Assembly (NCBI RefSeq): GCF_019424165.1 | Contig: NZ_JAHZAA010000015.1 | Location: 15,513-53,015 of the forward strand | Length of the DNA stretch: 37,503 nucleotides | Origin: Desulfovibrio sp. | Lineage (GTDB): Bacteria; Desulfobacterota; Desulfovibrionia; Desulfovibrionales; Desulfovibrionaceae | Reading direction: 5' to 3' | Part shown: positions 16,410 through 25,430 of the stretch, piece after piece | How the letters are laid out: each line of letters starts with the position of its first letter | Position numbering within the stretch: the stretch's first letter is position 1 | The notes under the pieces: model-generated | What the model was told of the DNA's origin: nothing | The model's input: only the letters and a program-made list of their open reading frames with translations | Database searches by the model: none | Translations under genes and position numbers: made by a program

Positions 16410-18155
16410 ATGAAACGAAAAAATATCGCGCTGCTCTGCGCCCTGATCTTGGCCGCCGCCACATCCTTCTCCCTTCTTGGCTGCGGCGGCTGTGCCGGAA
16501 CCAAAGCCCCGGCCGGCCAAACCCAGGCCGAAGAAAACTCTGCGGCGTTGCGCGACGTTGAAGTCCGGCAGTCCGAAGAGCAGCTTTCGCCCGAGGCCCA
16601 GAGCACCTATGCCTTTCTTCTGTGCGCCCAGGCCCTCAATACAGAAGACGAGGCTGCCCTGTTGCGGGCCGCTCCCCTCATGACGGCAGCCGGGCTGCCA
16701 GCCAACATCTGGCTGGAGGGCGGTGTTTGGCTTGTGGGCCGCAAGTCTGCCGCAGCCGTACCCTATCTTGAGCAGGGGCTTTCAGTGGCTCCCGACGACA
16801 TGTCGCTCAACCTGCTCTATGCCGAAGCGCTTATGGAGCAGGGAACTCCCGAGCGTGGCGTGGAGCTTATGCGAGCCTACCTGGCAAAGCACCCGGACTC
16901 GCTGGACGCCCGCCTGGAGCTGGCCCTTCTGCTGGTCAAAAGCAAGGAATACACTGAGGCTGAAGTTCTGCTCAACAGTGTAACGGCCAAAGAGCGCACA
17001 CCACTGGTGGATTACTATCATGCCCGTGCGCTCATCGGCATGGACAAGCAGGCCGAGGCCATCCCATACCTGCAGAAAGCCATCAAGGAAATGCCCGACT
17101 TCGTGGAGGCCATGGCTGAACTGGCTTTCATCCACGAGCAGCGCGCTGAACTTAAATCAGCACGTAACCTGTATGAAAAGCTCCTTAAATTCAATTTCTC
17201 CCCTCAAGATGTGCTGCTGCGGCTCATCAATCTTTCCCTGCGCATGAATCAGCCCGAAAGAGCGCTGAAATACATGCGCCAAGGACCGGACACCGTTCCT
17301 TTCAAGCTCACGGTGGCGGGACTTTTCATAGATTCGCGCCATTATCTGCAAGCTGAAAGTCTGCTCAAGCAGATCGCCGCCAAAGACGACGCCCCTGTGG
17401 ACGTCTATCTGCTGCTGGCTGATCTTACCTATGAGCAGCGCCACGACCTGCCTCTGGCGCTTTCATGGCTGGACAAGGTCCCGCCGCAAAGCAAGGCTGC
17501 GCCCAGGGGAGCCCTGCTGCGCATACAGTTGCTGGGCGAATCCGGAAAAGATCAGGAAGCTCTGGCCGCTACGCGGCAGGCCCAAAAACAGTTCAGCGAC
17601 ATCCCCCAGTTCTGGGACGTGGAAATTCGCCTGCTGGCCCGCCAGAAAGAAATGCCGCAGGCCCTCGAGGCCGCGCGCAAGGCTGCAAAAAAATGGCCCG
17701 ACAATGCGGACATGGCTTTTCTGCTTGGCTCTCTGCTGGATGAATCGGGCGACAAGAAAGAAGCCTTCAAGGTGATGGAGCATATCCTTACCCTGCATCC
17801 GGACAACCATCAGGCCCTCAACTACGTGGGTTACACCCTGGCGGATGAAAACCGTGAACTGGAACGCGCCCTGGCCCTGCTTGTCAAAGCCGACGAGCTG
17901 TCACCCGACCAGTCCTATATCGTAGATTCCCTCGCCTGGGCTTTATACAGGCTGGGTAAAAATGAAGAAGCCCTGATCCAGATACGCCGGGCCGTCAGGC
18001 TTGACGAAAATGCCGACGCCTCTATCTGGGAACACTACGGCGACATCGCTTCAAAGGCCGGACTCAAGGACGAGGCCCGTAACGCCTACCAGAAGGCGCT
18101 GGACCTCAAACCCGACAATGCGGACGCATTGCGGCAGAGACTTTCAAAACAATGA
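16410..18155 (+). CDS. TPR-repeat lipoprotein
   Basis: This 581-residue protein starts with a lipoprotein signal (MKRKNIALLC, then FSLLGC with the acylated Cys at 25). Most of the rest is tandem 34-residue tetratricopeptide repeats from about residue 70 to the end; DADMAFLLG- and PDNADALRQ-like helices recur. It should be anchored to the envelope and act as a protein-binding scaffold. The stop overlaps the next gene by four bases (ATGA), coupling it to the LolB-like lipoprotein. I start at 16410, where the signal peptide begins; the longer frame from 16320 lies in the hairpin cluster. Specific partner unknown. Confidence 0.88.
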   Translation: MKRKNIALLCALILAAATSFSLLGCGGCAGTKAPAGQTQAEENSAALRDVEVRQSEEQLSPEAQSTYAFLLCAQALNTEDEAALLRAAPLMTAAGLPANIWLEGGVWLVGRKSAAAVPYLEQGLSVAPDDMSLNLLYAEALMEQGTPERGVELMRAYLAKHPDSLDARLELALLLVKSKEYTEAEVLLNSVTAKERTPLVDYYHARALIGMDKQAEAIPYLQKAIKEMPDFVEAMAELAFIHEQRAELKSARNLYEKLLKFNFSPQDVLLRLINLSLRMNQPERALKYMRQGPDTVPFKLTVAGLFIDSRHYLQAESLLKQIAAKDDAPVDVYLLLADLTYEQRHDLPLALSWLDKVPPQSKAAPRGALLRIQLLGESGKDQEALAATRQAQKQFSDIPQFWDVEIRLLARQKEMPQALEAARKAAKKWPDNADMAFLLGSLLDESGDKKEAFKVMEHILTLHPDNHQALNYVGYTLADENRELERALALLVKADELSPDQSYIVDSLAWALYRLGKNEEALIQIRRAVRLDENADASIWEHYGDIASKAGLKDEARNAYQKALDLKPDNADALRQRLSKQ

Positions 18156-18946
18156 AAAAAATCTTCGTCCTTTGCTGCATCTGCAGTCTTGCCCTGCTGG
18201 CCGCCTGCGCCCGCCAGCCTTCTCTGGACATGACCCCTGAGAATCAGGTCAGGCTTGAAGAGCGCTGGCAGACATTTACTACCCTTGGGCAGCACAGCTC
18301 TCTCGCGCCTTACCGGCTGCAAATGAGCCTGCGCTTCGGCACCGAAGGTGATACCCGCCGCGTCACAGCCCTTTTCTGGGGCAACAGCCAGCGCAGGCTG
18401 CGCCTGGATGTCATGGCCGGCGTGGGTGCCACTGTTGCCAAAATCCTTGAAGACGGGCAGCACTTTCTGGTTTACAGCCCCACGGACAACAAGGCGTACT
18501 TCTATCAGGGCGCTGCCAAGCCGCTGCTGCAGGTGGGCGTGCCTGTTCCTTTCAACCTGGAACACCTGGCCGACCTGCTCAACGGCCGTTACAGCGCTGT
18601 TTTCGGCAAAAGCTTTACCACCGGCCACTTCATGCCCGGCGACCTCGCCCAGTACACGCTTGAAGGTACGCCCGGCGGCGTGCTGACCCTTGATCAGGCG
18701 GGCCTGCCTGTGGCCTGGAGCGAAAAAGGCGACAGCGCCAAGGGCTGGAAGATGGAAGTGGCCTACGACAACGCAACGCCCCCTCTGCCGCAACGCCTGA
18801 ACCTCGTCCACTCCAACGGCAAGCGTGCCATAGTGCTGATCAAGGACAGGGAAAAACCCGCTGCCCCCTTTACAGACGAGCAGATGACCTTATCCATACC
18901 AGAGGGCGTGCCGCTGTTGCCGCTGGCGAAATACCGCCAGCCCTGA
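18152..18946 (+). CDS. LolB-like outer-membrane lipoprotein
   Basis: The 264-residue protein has a lipoprotein signal peptide with LLAAC (lipidated C19). The globular domain has alternating beta strands, as in the LolB/DUF4292 group of lipoprotein-insertion and envelope proteins (RLQMSLRFG, then RLDVMAGVGATVAKI). It could accept lipoproteins at the outer membrane, but I cannot assign LolB function with certainty from sequence alone. It is translationally coupled to the TPR lipoprotein and followed at once by a terminator, so the two form a bicistronic unit. Confidence 0.72.
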   Translation: MKKIFVLCCICSLALLAACARQPSLDMTPENQVRLEERWQTFTTLGQHSSLAPYRLQMSLRFGTEGDTRRVTALFWGNSQRRLRLDVMAGVGATVAKILEDGQHFLVYSPTDNKAYFYQGAAKPLLQVGVPVPFNLEHLADLLNGRYSAVFGKSFTTGHFMPGDLAQYTLEGTPGGVLTLDQAGLPVAWSEKGDSAKGWKMEVAYDNATPPLPQRLNLVHSNGKRAIVLIKDREKPAAPFTDEQMTLSIPEGVPLLPLAKYRQP

Positions 18947-18967
18947 TCCGCCCGGCAGCCGCTGTGC

Positions 18968-19000
18968 GGCAGGCAGCATTATGGCCTGCCAGTTTTTTTT
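18968..19000 (+). terminator. Rho-independent terminator of the lipoprotein pair
   Basis: GGCAGGC (18968-18974) pairs with GCCTGCC (18984-18990), followed by AG and eight T. Confidence 0.88.
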
Positions 19001-19026
19001 ACTGATTGACCTTTGATGTACTTCCC

Positions 19027-19054
19027 CGGGCCGGCCGGTTATCCGGTCGGCCCG
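19027..19054 (+). other. GC-rich hairpin in the rpiB leader
   Basis: Twelve-base arms with one G-T pair (CGGGCCGGCCGG and CCGGTCGGCCCG) enclose TTAT. The hairpin sits 23 bp upstream of the rpiB start, leaving only the AGGAG free. It has no U-tract. It could affect translation or RNA stability. Confidence 0.45.
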
Positions 19055-19077
19055 TCGTCACCTTTGCAGGAGTTGTT

Positions 19078-19512
19078 ATGCAATCCATCCATCTGGCATC
19101 GGACCATGCGGGCATCGATCTTAAAACCACACTGGCCGAGCATTTGGGAAAAAAGGGCATCAACGTCGTAAACCACGGCACTGACTCCAGAGAAAGCTGC
19201 GACTATCCCGTGCTGGCCCACAAGCTTTGCGCCGCTGTGGAAGCGTCCGGCGAACTGGGTATTCTCATCTGCGGCACGGGCATAGGCGTGTCCATAGCCG
19301 CCAACCGCCACTCCGGCATCCGCGCGGCTCTTTGTACCACCGAACTCCACGCCCGCTTTTCGCGCCTTCACAACAATGCCAATGTGCTTTGCCTCGGCGC
19401 GCGCGTCACCGGCGTGGAGCTGGCGCAGGCCATAGTGGACGCTTTTCTGGAAGCCCCTTTTGAAGGCGGCCGTCACCAACGCCGCCTGGATATGCTTAAC
19501 CTCCCCGCATAA
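19078..19512 (+). CDS. rpiB: Ribose-5-phosphate isomerase B
   Basis: This enzyme interconverts ribose-5-phosphate and ribulose-5-phosphate in the non-oxidative pentose phosphate pathway. The 144-residue length is standard. It starts with IHLASDHAGIDLK and carries the catalytic CGTGIGVSIAANR, with the partner residues in RHSGIRAALC. The start at 19078 follows AGGAG; the frame open from 19006 is leader. cysS begins nine bases after the stop, so the two are co-transcribed. Confidence 0.94.
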   Translation: MQSIHLASDHAGIDLKTTLAEHLGKKGINVVNHGTDSRESCDYPVLAHKLCAAVEASGELGILICGTGIGVSIAANRHSGIRAALCTTELHARFSRLHNNANVLCLGARVTGVELAQAIVDAFLEAPFEGGRHQRRLDMLNLPA

Positions 19513-19521
19513 AGGAAGATC

Positions 19522-20973
19522 ATGCTGCTCTATAATACCCTGGGCCGTCAGAAAGAAGAGTTCATTCCTTTCCGCCCCGGCAAGGTGCATATGTACGTCT
19601 GCGGCATCACCGCTTACGACTACTGCCACATCGGCCATGCCCGGTCGGCCCTGGTTTTTGACGTACTTGTGCGCCAACTGCGTCACATGGATCTGGATGT
19701 GACCTTTGTACGCAACTTCACGGACGTGGATGACAAGATCATCAACCGGGCCAATAAAGAAGGGCGTGACTGGCGCGAAGTGGCCCAGACCTATATCAAC
19801 GCCTTTCATGAAGACATGGACAGGCTCGGTGTGCTGCGCGCAGACATGGAACCCCGAGCCACTGACCATATACAGGAAATCCGGGATCTCTGCGCCAAGC
19901 TGGTGGCCGAAGGCAAGGCCTACGCCACTGCATCGGGCGACGTGTACTTCAGGGTGCGCTCCTACCCGCCCTATGGCAAGCTTTCGGGCCGCAGTCTGGA
20001 CGAACTGCTTTCCGGAGCGCGCGTGGCCCCCGGCGAAGAAAAGGAAGACCCGCTGGACTTCGCCCTGTGGAAGGCCGCCAAGCCGGGTGAACCCTCCTGG
20101 GAAAGCCCCTGGGGCTTGGGCAGGCCCGGCTGGCACATCGAATGCTCGGCCATGAGCGAGTCTTACCTGCCCCTGGACATCCACGGCGGCGGGCAGGACC
20201 TGGTGTTCCCCCACCACGAAAATGAAATCGCCCAGACAGAGGCCGTGTGCCATTGTCATCTGGCCCGGTACTGGGTGCACAACGGCTTTGTGCAGGTCAA
20301 CGCCGAAAAAATGTCCAAATCGCTTGGCAACTTCAAGACCATCCGTGATATTCTTGAAAACTACCTGCCAGAAACCTTGCGCTTTTTTCTTCTCGGCAAG
20401 CACTACCGCAGCCCCATTGACTTCACGGCGGAGGGAATGGATGAGGCGGAAAAAGCTTTGCACAGGGTGTATACCGCCCTGCTGGAAACGCAAAAAGCCC
20501 TCACGCGCGAAAAATGGAAAAAATCTCCCCTGCCCGCGCAGCTGACAGAAGATTGGGCCGCACAGGCCGAAGCTCTGGACGAGGCAATGAATGACGATCT
20601 CAACACCGCGCAGGCGCTGGGCCATATATTCACGCAGGTACGGCTTGTAAACCGGCTGCTGGAAGACAAAACGCTGCGTGCAGCCGAGGCAGGACGGGAC
20701 CTTTTGCAGGACTTCCTGGCCCGGGCAGAACAGTGGAATGTGCGATTGGGGCTTTTCGGCCAGCAACCCGAAGCCTTTCTGGCCGACCTGCGCCGCATTC
20801 GCGCCGCCCGCAGAAATATTGATATCCCCCGCGTGGAGGCCCTGCTGCAAGAACGGCAGGAAGCCCGCGCAAACAGGGACTTCGCCCGCTCCGACGCTCT
20901 GCGTCAGGCGCTGCTTGATCTCGGGGTAAGCGTACAAGACACCCCCGAAGGGCAGAACTGGGACCTGGAGTAG
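19522..20973 (+). CDS. cysS: Cysteinyl-tRNA synthetase
   Basis: This class I aminoacyl-tRNA synthetase charges tRNA-Cys. The 483-residue protein shows the zinc cysteine and HIGH-type signature in MYVCGITAYDYCHIGHAR, further zinc ligands around WHIECSAMS and FPHHENEIAQ, and the KMSKSLGNF loop. The C-terminal helical domain is complete. AAGGAAG precedes the ATG. It follows rpiB closely and the M48 protease gene begins 29 bp later. Confidence 0.97.
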   Translation: MLLYNTLGRQKEEFIPFRPGKVHMYVCGITAYDYCHIGHARSALVFDVLVRQLRHMDLDVTFVRNFTDVDDKIINRANKEGRDWREVAQTYINAFHEDMDRLGVLRADMEPRATDHIQEIRDLCAKLVAEGKAYATASGDVYFRVRSYPPYGKLSGRSLDELLSGARVAPGEEKEDPLDFALWKAAKPGEPSWESPWGLGRPGWHIECSAMSESYLPLDIHGGGQDLVFPHHENEIAQTEAVCHCHLARYWVHNGFVQVNAEKMSKSLGNFKTIRDILENYLPETLRFFLLGKHYRSPIDFTAEGMDEAEKALHRVYTALLETQKALTREKWKKSPLPAQLTEDWAAQAEALDEAMNDDLNTAQALGHIFTQVRLVNRLLEDKTLRAAEAGRDLLQDFLARAEQWNVRLGLFGQQPEAFLADLRRIRAARRNIDIPRVEALLQERQEARANRDFARSDALRQALLDLGVSVQDTPEGQNWDLE

Positions 20974-21002
20974 GCTCGGCCCGGGTACCGACGGGAGAAC
21001 CT

Positions 21003-22412
21003 ATGCTGCATTATTGCGCCCCGCGCCGCTGGACGGCCCTGCTTGTGCTGCTGGCTTTTCTGCTCCCGCAGATATGCCCCGCGCCCGCGCAGGCGTTCTT
21101 TTTCGGCGGCGTGACCATCAAAGACGAAAAGGAGATGGGAAAAAAATTCGATATCATGGTGCGGTCAAATCTGCCCATCATCGAAGACCCTGAGGTAAAG
21201 CAGTATGTGGACTATATGCTGGGCAGACTGGTCAAGACCATTCCCCCGCAGCCTTTTACCTTTAATGCCAGCACCATACTGCACAACTCGCTTAACGCCT
21301 TTGCTGTGCCCGGCGGCTACGTTTATGTGTTCACCGGCCTGATAATGAATCTGGACAAGGAAGAAGAACTGGCCGGGGTGCTGGCCCACGAGCTGGCTCA
21401 CGTCACCCAGCGCCATGTGGCCTCGCGACTGCAACGCGCCCAGTTCGTCACCCTCGGCTCCCTCCTGCTGGCCGTAGCGGGCGTGGCGGCGGGCGGCGCG
21501 GGCGGCGGAGCCATGGCCGTCGGCGCTATGGGGGCTGGGCAGTCCGCCATGCTGAACTACAGCCGCATGGATGAAACCGAGGCTGATCATATCGGCCTGC
21601 AATATCTTATTGCCGCAGGCTACCCGCCGGGCGGCATGGTGGGCGGCTTCAAGGTGCTGCGGCAGAAAAGCTGGATGAGCGGCATAAGCGTACCCACATA
21701 TCTTTCCACCCACCCCGCTCTGGGCGACCGCATCAACGGCCTTCAGGCCCGCATCCAGAGTATGCCCAAGGCCGTGCAGGACCGCAGCCAGGACAGCAAG
21801 CGCTTTACCCGTGTCAAAGCGCTGCTTTGGGCCAGATACGGCGATGACCAGGCGGCCCTGCAACGTTTTTCGGGCAATGACGGCCTGTCCAGGATGGGCC
21901 GGGGCATTGTGCTCGCCAGGCAGAACCGCATCAACGAGGCCAGCCAGGCTTTTGACCAGGCTCTCAAGGCAGCCCCCGAAGACCCACTGGTACTGCGTGA
22001 AGCCGGAGCCTTTCACTACCGCAAGGGCGACATGAGCCGGGCGGATGGCCTGCTTTCCAAAGCCATGCGGCTGGACCCCAATGATTATATGGCCTCCTTT
22101 TTTTATGCGCGCATGCTGGACGAAACGGGCAGGCAGGCTCAGGCCGCCAGCCACTACAAGGACGTGCTGCGCCACGTCCCCGAAGACTCCGAAGTGCACG
22201 AGGCTTATGCACGCTCGCTCGGCAAGGCGGGCAATACGCCCGATGCCTATATTCACATGGCCTACAGCGCCCTGTACTCCAACAATAAAAAGCTTGCCGA
22301 ACGGTATTTCAACCAGGCCAAGAGCATGGCCTCCCGCACGACGGACAAGCGCGCTTTTCAACGCCTTGAGGCCGCCTACAAAGAACGCAAGGAAATATGG
22401 GACAAGAACTGA
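21003..22412 (+). CDS. bepA: BepA-like M48 metalloprotease with TPR domain
   Basis: This 469-residue exported protein has a signal peptide ending near PAPAQA (about residue 31). The zinc motif is HELAH (129-133), with the third ligand in DETEADH (about E193). A glycine-rich loop separates them. The C-terminal 220 residues carry TPR repeats. This is the layout of BepA (YfgC), a periplasmic protease and chaperone that controls assembly of outer-membrane beta-barrels and LptD. GGGAGAA precedes the ATG. The stop TGA shares a base with the hslV start. Confidence 0.88.
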   Translation: MLHYCAPRRWTALLVLLAFLLPQICPAPAQAFFFGGVTIKDEKEMGKKFDIMVRSNLPIIEDPEVKQYVDYMLGRLVKTIPPQPFTFNASTILHNSLNAFAVPGGYVYVFTGLIMNLDKEEELAGVLAHELAHVTQRHVASRLQRAQFVTLGSLLLAVAGVAAGGAGGGAMAVGAMGAGQSAMLNYSRMDETEADHIGLQYLIAAGYPPGGMVGGFKVLRQKSWMSGISVPTYLSTHPALGDRINGLQARIQSMPKAVQDRSQDSKRFTRVKALLWARYGDDQAALQRFSGNDGLSRMGRGIVLARQNRINEASQAFDQALKAAPEDPLVLREAGAFHYRKGDMSRADGLLSKAMRLDPNDYMASFFYARMLDETGRQAQAASHYKDVLRHVPEDSEVHEAYARSLGKAGNTPDAYIHMAYSALYSNNKKLAERYFNQAKSMASRTTDKRAFQRLEAAYKERKEIWDKN

Positions 22413-22945
22413 TGGAAACACATGCCACAACGATTCTCGCGGTGCGTAAGGACGGCATCGTGGCCCTGGCCGGTGACGGGCAGGTGACCATGGGGCAGAC
22501 AATGATCATGAAGCATGCGGCCCAGAAAGTGCGCCGCCTGCATGACGGCAAGATTCTGGCCGGTTTTGCCGGAGCCACCGCCGATGCGTTTACCCTTTTT
22601 GAACTTTTTGAATCCAAGCTCAAGGAAGTACGCGGCCACATGGTCCGGGCCGCCGTAGAGATGACCAAAGACTGGCGCAAGGATAAATACCTGCGCAAGC
22701 TGGAAGCCATGCTGCTGCTGGCCGACAAGGAACATATTCTGGTCCTTTCAGGCACAGGCGATGTTATCGAGCCGGACGACAATGTAGCTGCCATCGGCAG
22801 CGGCGGCCCCTATGCCCTCGCGGCCGCACGGGCGCTTTCCCGCCACAGCGGGCTTGACGCGGAAACCATCGCCAGGGAATCCATGCGCATTGCCGCCGAA
22901 ATATGCGTTTACACCAACGACCACGTGACCCTTGAAACCCTGTAG
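22412..22945 (+). CDS. hslV: ATP-dependent protease HslUV, peptidase subunit
   Basis: HslV forms the double-ring proteolytic core that works with the ATPase HslU in the cytoplasm. The sequence TTILAVRKDGIVALAGDGQ aligns with the mature N terminus of E. coli HslV, so the catalytic threonine is T6. A five-residue propeptide (METHA) must be removed, whereas E. coli removes only Met. I use the ATG at 22412, which overlaps the previous stop; the ATG at 22397 would add five residues and has AAGGAA upstream. hslU is not next to it. Confidence 0.95.
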   Translation: METHATTILAVRKDGIVALAGDGQVTMGQTMIMKHAAQKVRRLHDGKILAGFAGATADAFTLFELFESKLKEVRGHMVRAAVEMTKDWRKDKYLRKLEAMLLLADKEHILVLSGTGDVIEPDDNVAAIGSGGPYALAAARALSRHSGLDAETIARESMRIAAEICVYTNDHVTLETL

Positions 22946-23061
22946 GACGGCTTGACGTTATCTGGCGCCGCCGCCCTGCCCGGCCCCCATCGCTGCAAAA
23001 ACACGGCTTAAAGAGCATGCGAGACAAAAAATCAGGCCAGGGATATGACAAGGACACGTTC

Positions 23062-23949
23062 ATGAGTATACTCACTGCCGGCTGCAAGGTGAATCTGGGC
23101 TTGCGCATCACCGGGGTTCGCCCCGACGGCTATCACGAAATCGACTCCCTGTTCTACCCGTTGCCGCGCCCCTGTGATCAGATAAAACTGCGCGTCACTG
23201 ACGGCAGCGGTATTTCCGTGCTCTGCGCAGGGCCGGGGGCCGGGCTGCTGGACACGAAAAACAACACCCTTACCAAGGCCTACACAGCCTTTGCCCAGGC
23301 CGTGGATTGCCCTGTTCCCGGGCTTGAGGTGCGTTTGCGCAAGGGGATCCCTTCCGGGGCAGGCCTTGGCGGCGGCAGCAGCGATGCGGCAGCCCTGCTG
23401 CACTGGCTTAACGGGCATGCTGCCACGCCGCTCTCTTCACAGGGTCTGGCAGATGTGGCCCTTGGCGTGGGGGCCGATGTGCCTTTTTTTTTGCACAATC
23501 GTCCCTGCCGTGTGCGCGGCATAGGGGAAATTATCGAATTTGTTGATCTGGATGTTTCCGGCATGCGTCTTGTGCTCGTATGCCCGGAAATCCATGTAAG
23601 CACGCCACAAACGTTTGCTGATTACGACGCTTTTGCGGCAGCCTCCCACGCTGGCGAAAAGCAAAACAGCTTGACAAGAGAGCAAAGCAGGGCTAATGGA
23701 ACTTTTCTCTCCCAAGGGCGGTTTGACACTGACTTGGTCAACGATCTAGAAAACGTTGTCTTCAAGCGTCATCCCGAGCTGGCCGACATCAAGGCCACCC
23801 TGCTGCGCTACGGGGCAACAGCGGCTTGCATGAGCGGCAGCGGCTCCAGCATACTGGGGCTTTTCAAGCGCGAAGCGCTTGTGGAGGCACAGGCTGCCGT
23901 CGCCATGCTGCAAGGAGAGAACAGGCGCGTTTATGCGCATGTGTTGTGA
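23062..23949 (+). CDS. ispE: 4-diphosphocytidyl-2-C-methyl-D-erythritol kinase
   Basis: This GHMP-family kinase phosphorylates CDP-methylerythritol in the non-mevalonate isoprenoid pathway. The 295-residue protein has the N-terminal KVNLGLRITGVRPDGYHEI and the ATP-binding glycine loop GIPSGAGLGGGSSDAAALL. The C-terminal motif ATAACMSGSGSSILGLF, seen as TAACMSGSGSS, completes the active site. AAGGA precedes the ATG at 23062. tRNA-Gln starts seven bases after the stop and is probably processed from the same transcript. Confidence 0.95.
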   Translation: MSILTAGCKVNLGLRITGVRPDGYHEIDSLFYPLPRPCDQIKLRVTDGSGISVLCAGPGAGLLDTKNNTLTKAYTAFAQAVDCPVPGLEVRLRKGIPSGAGLGGGSSDAAALLHWLNGHAATPLSSQGLADVALGVGADVPFFLHNRPCRVRGIGEIIEFVDLDVSGMRLVLVCPEIHVSTPQTFADYDAFAAASHAGEKQNSLTREQSRANGTFLSQGRFDTDLVNDLENVVFKRHPELADIKATLLRYGATAACMSGSGSSILGLFKREALVEAQAAVAMLQGENRRVYAHVL

Positions 23950-23955
23950 CTGTAC

Positions 23956-24030
23956 TGGGATGTAGCCAAGTGGTAAGGCAACGGGTTTTGGCTCCGTCAT
24001 TCGAAGGTTCGAACCCTTCCATCCCAGCCA
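23956..24030 (+). tRNA. tRNA-Gln (anticodon TTG), CCA encoded
   Basis: The 7-bp acceptor stem TGGGATG/CATCCCA, the D arm, the T arm with GGTTCGAACC and a genomic CCA are all present. The anticodon stem ACGGG/TCCGT encloses TTTTGGC, giving TTG. It sits between ispE and prs on the same strand. Confidence 0.97.
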
Positions 24031-24215
24031 CACACCATGCACGACGCGCAGTGAATGCTGGAGCGGCTGCTATGCAAATACCCGACCGCTCCGGTTGCCG
24101 TGCGGGTAAATATCCGCATCCGGCCATGGCGGCGACAGACCAGCCAACTTCGTGACCGGCGGCAGGCAAGGGTGTACAACCTAAATGCTCTTTGACGCGC
24201 AAGGCGGGGCGGTTC

Positions 24216-25163
24216 ATGTTCAGCGATCTTAAGATCGTAACCGGTTCTTCCAATCCGGAATTGGCCAAGGCCATTTGCAACCATCTGGGCTGTCAGCTCA
24301 CCCCAACGCTGTCCACTACGTTCAGCGACGGGGAGTTGCGTATTGAAATCGGTGATAATGTCCGCGGCGACGATGTTTTTGTGGTGCAACCCACTTGTCC
24401 GCCCACGGTCAACCGTAATCTTGTTCAGCTATGCCTTATGCTGGACGCCCTTAAAAGGGCCAGCGCCGGGCGCATTACAGCCGTTATTCCCTATTACGGC
24501 TATGCGCGGCAAGATCGCAAAGTCAGCCCCCGTGCGCCCATAAGCGCCAAGATGGTGGCCGACTTCATCAGCGTGGCCGGGGCAGAACGCGTGGTGACCA
24601 TTGATCTGCACGCAGGGCAGATTCAGGGCTATTTTGATTGCCCTGTGGACAATCTTTTTGCCGTACCTGTAATGCTCGACGCCCTGCGCAAGCTCGGCGA
24701 AGAAAAAATTGTCATCGTCTCGCCCGACGCCGGCGGCGTTGAACGGGCCAGGGCCTATGCCAAGCGCCTTGATGCGCCCCTGGCCATTGTGGACAAAAGA
24801 CGCGACAAGCCCAATCAGGCGCAAGCCATGCATGTCATTGGCGATGTGCAGGACAGGGTAGCCATTGTGGTGGACGACATGATCGACACTGCGGGAACCC
24901 TGTGCGCCGGGGCCGAAGTTCTGATAAAAAACGGAGCGAAAAAAATCGTGGCCTGTGCCACGCATCCGGTGTTGTCCGGTCCGGCCATTGATCGCATCAA
25001 TGCCACCGAAGCCCTTTCACAGGTCTTTGTTACCGACACCATCCCGCTGGGCGACAAACTGGAACGCTGCCCTAAACTCGAAGTCATCTCGGTGGCCGCC
25101 ATATTGGGCAAAACCATTCACAACATTCATACCGGTTCTTCGGTCAGCGTGTTGTTTGTTTAG
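24216..25163 (+). CDS. prs: Ribose-phosphate pyrophosphokinase (PRPP synthetase)
   Basis: The enzyme makes PRPP from ribose-5-phosphate and ATP, feeding nucleotide, His and Trp synthesis. The 315-residue protein has the class I flexible loop YYGYARQDRK, the metal site in TIDLHAGQIQGYF, and the PRPP-binding VVDDMIDTAGT. I start it at 24216 (MFSDLKIVTG), which follows a purine- and G-rich stretch and matches the family N terminus; an ATG eight codons upstream adds MTRKAGRF. It uses ribose-5-phosphate, linking it to rpiB earlier in the block, and supplies PRPP for hpt. Confidence 0.95.
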   Translation: MFSDLKIVTGSSNPELAKAICNHLGCQLTPTLSTTFSDGELRIEIGDNVRGDDVFVVQPTCPPTVNRNLVQLCLMLDALKRASAGRITAVIPYYGYARQDRKVSPRAPISAKMVADFISVAGAERVVTIDLHAGQIQGYFDCPVDNLFAVPVMLDALRKLGEEKIVIVSPDAGGVERARAYAKRLDAPLAIVDKRRDKPNQAQAMHVIGDVQDRVAIVVDDMIDTAGTLCAGAEVLIKNGAKKIVACATHPVLSGPAIDRINATEALSQVFVTDTIPLGDKLERCPKLEVISVAAILGKTIHNIHTGSSVSVLFV

Positions 25164-25430
25164 CAAAAACCGTCGGCGCAAAGCCTTCGCGCACGGCCGT
25201 ACGGCGCATATCCCGCAAGGGAATGGCAAGATACAATAAAGAAAGCGCTGATCCATGCGGATTTTTACTTTCCGGCAAGGGCAAGCGAATTCCGGGCGCA
25301 CGGTGTGCAGGGCATGCCGGGCCGACAACGGACGCAGTCTCAGGCGGTCAGAAAGCGAAAAGACCGGCGGGCGGCATTTCTCAAGAACTTTTCCGCACGT
25401 GTCAGGCGGCGGTAAGCCAAGGAGTGGACC
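25164..25430 (+). other. 267-bp leader between prs and rplY
   Basis: No gene or clear terminator is visible here. It is long for a gap inside a same-strand ribosomal/nucleotide block, so it may hold an rplY promoter or leader structure. GC-rich dyads are frequent but none dominates. Confidence 0.35.

Noticed and set aside
19039..20937. Minus-strand frame of 632 codons opposite rpiB and cysS
   Set aside because: It is antisense to two certain genes and reads as low-quality His/Gly/Gln-rich sequence; a shadow frame.
21165..22502. Minus-strand frame of 445 codons opposite the M48 protease
   Set aside because: Same reason: fully antisense to a gene with intact catalytic motifs.
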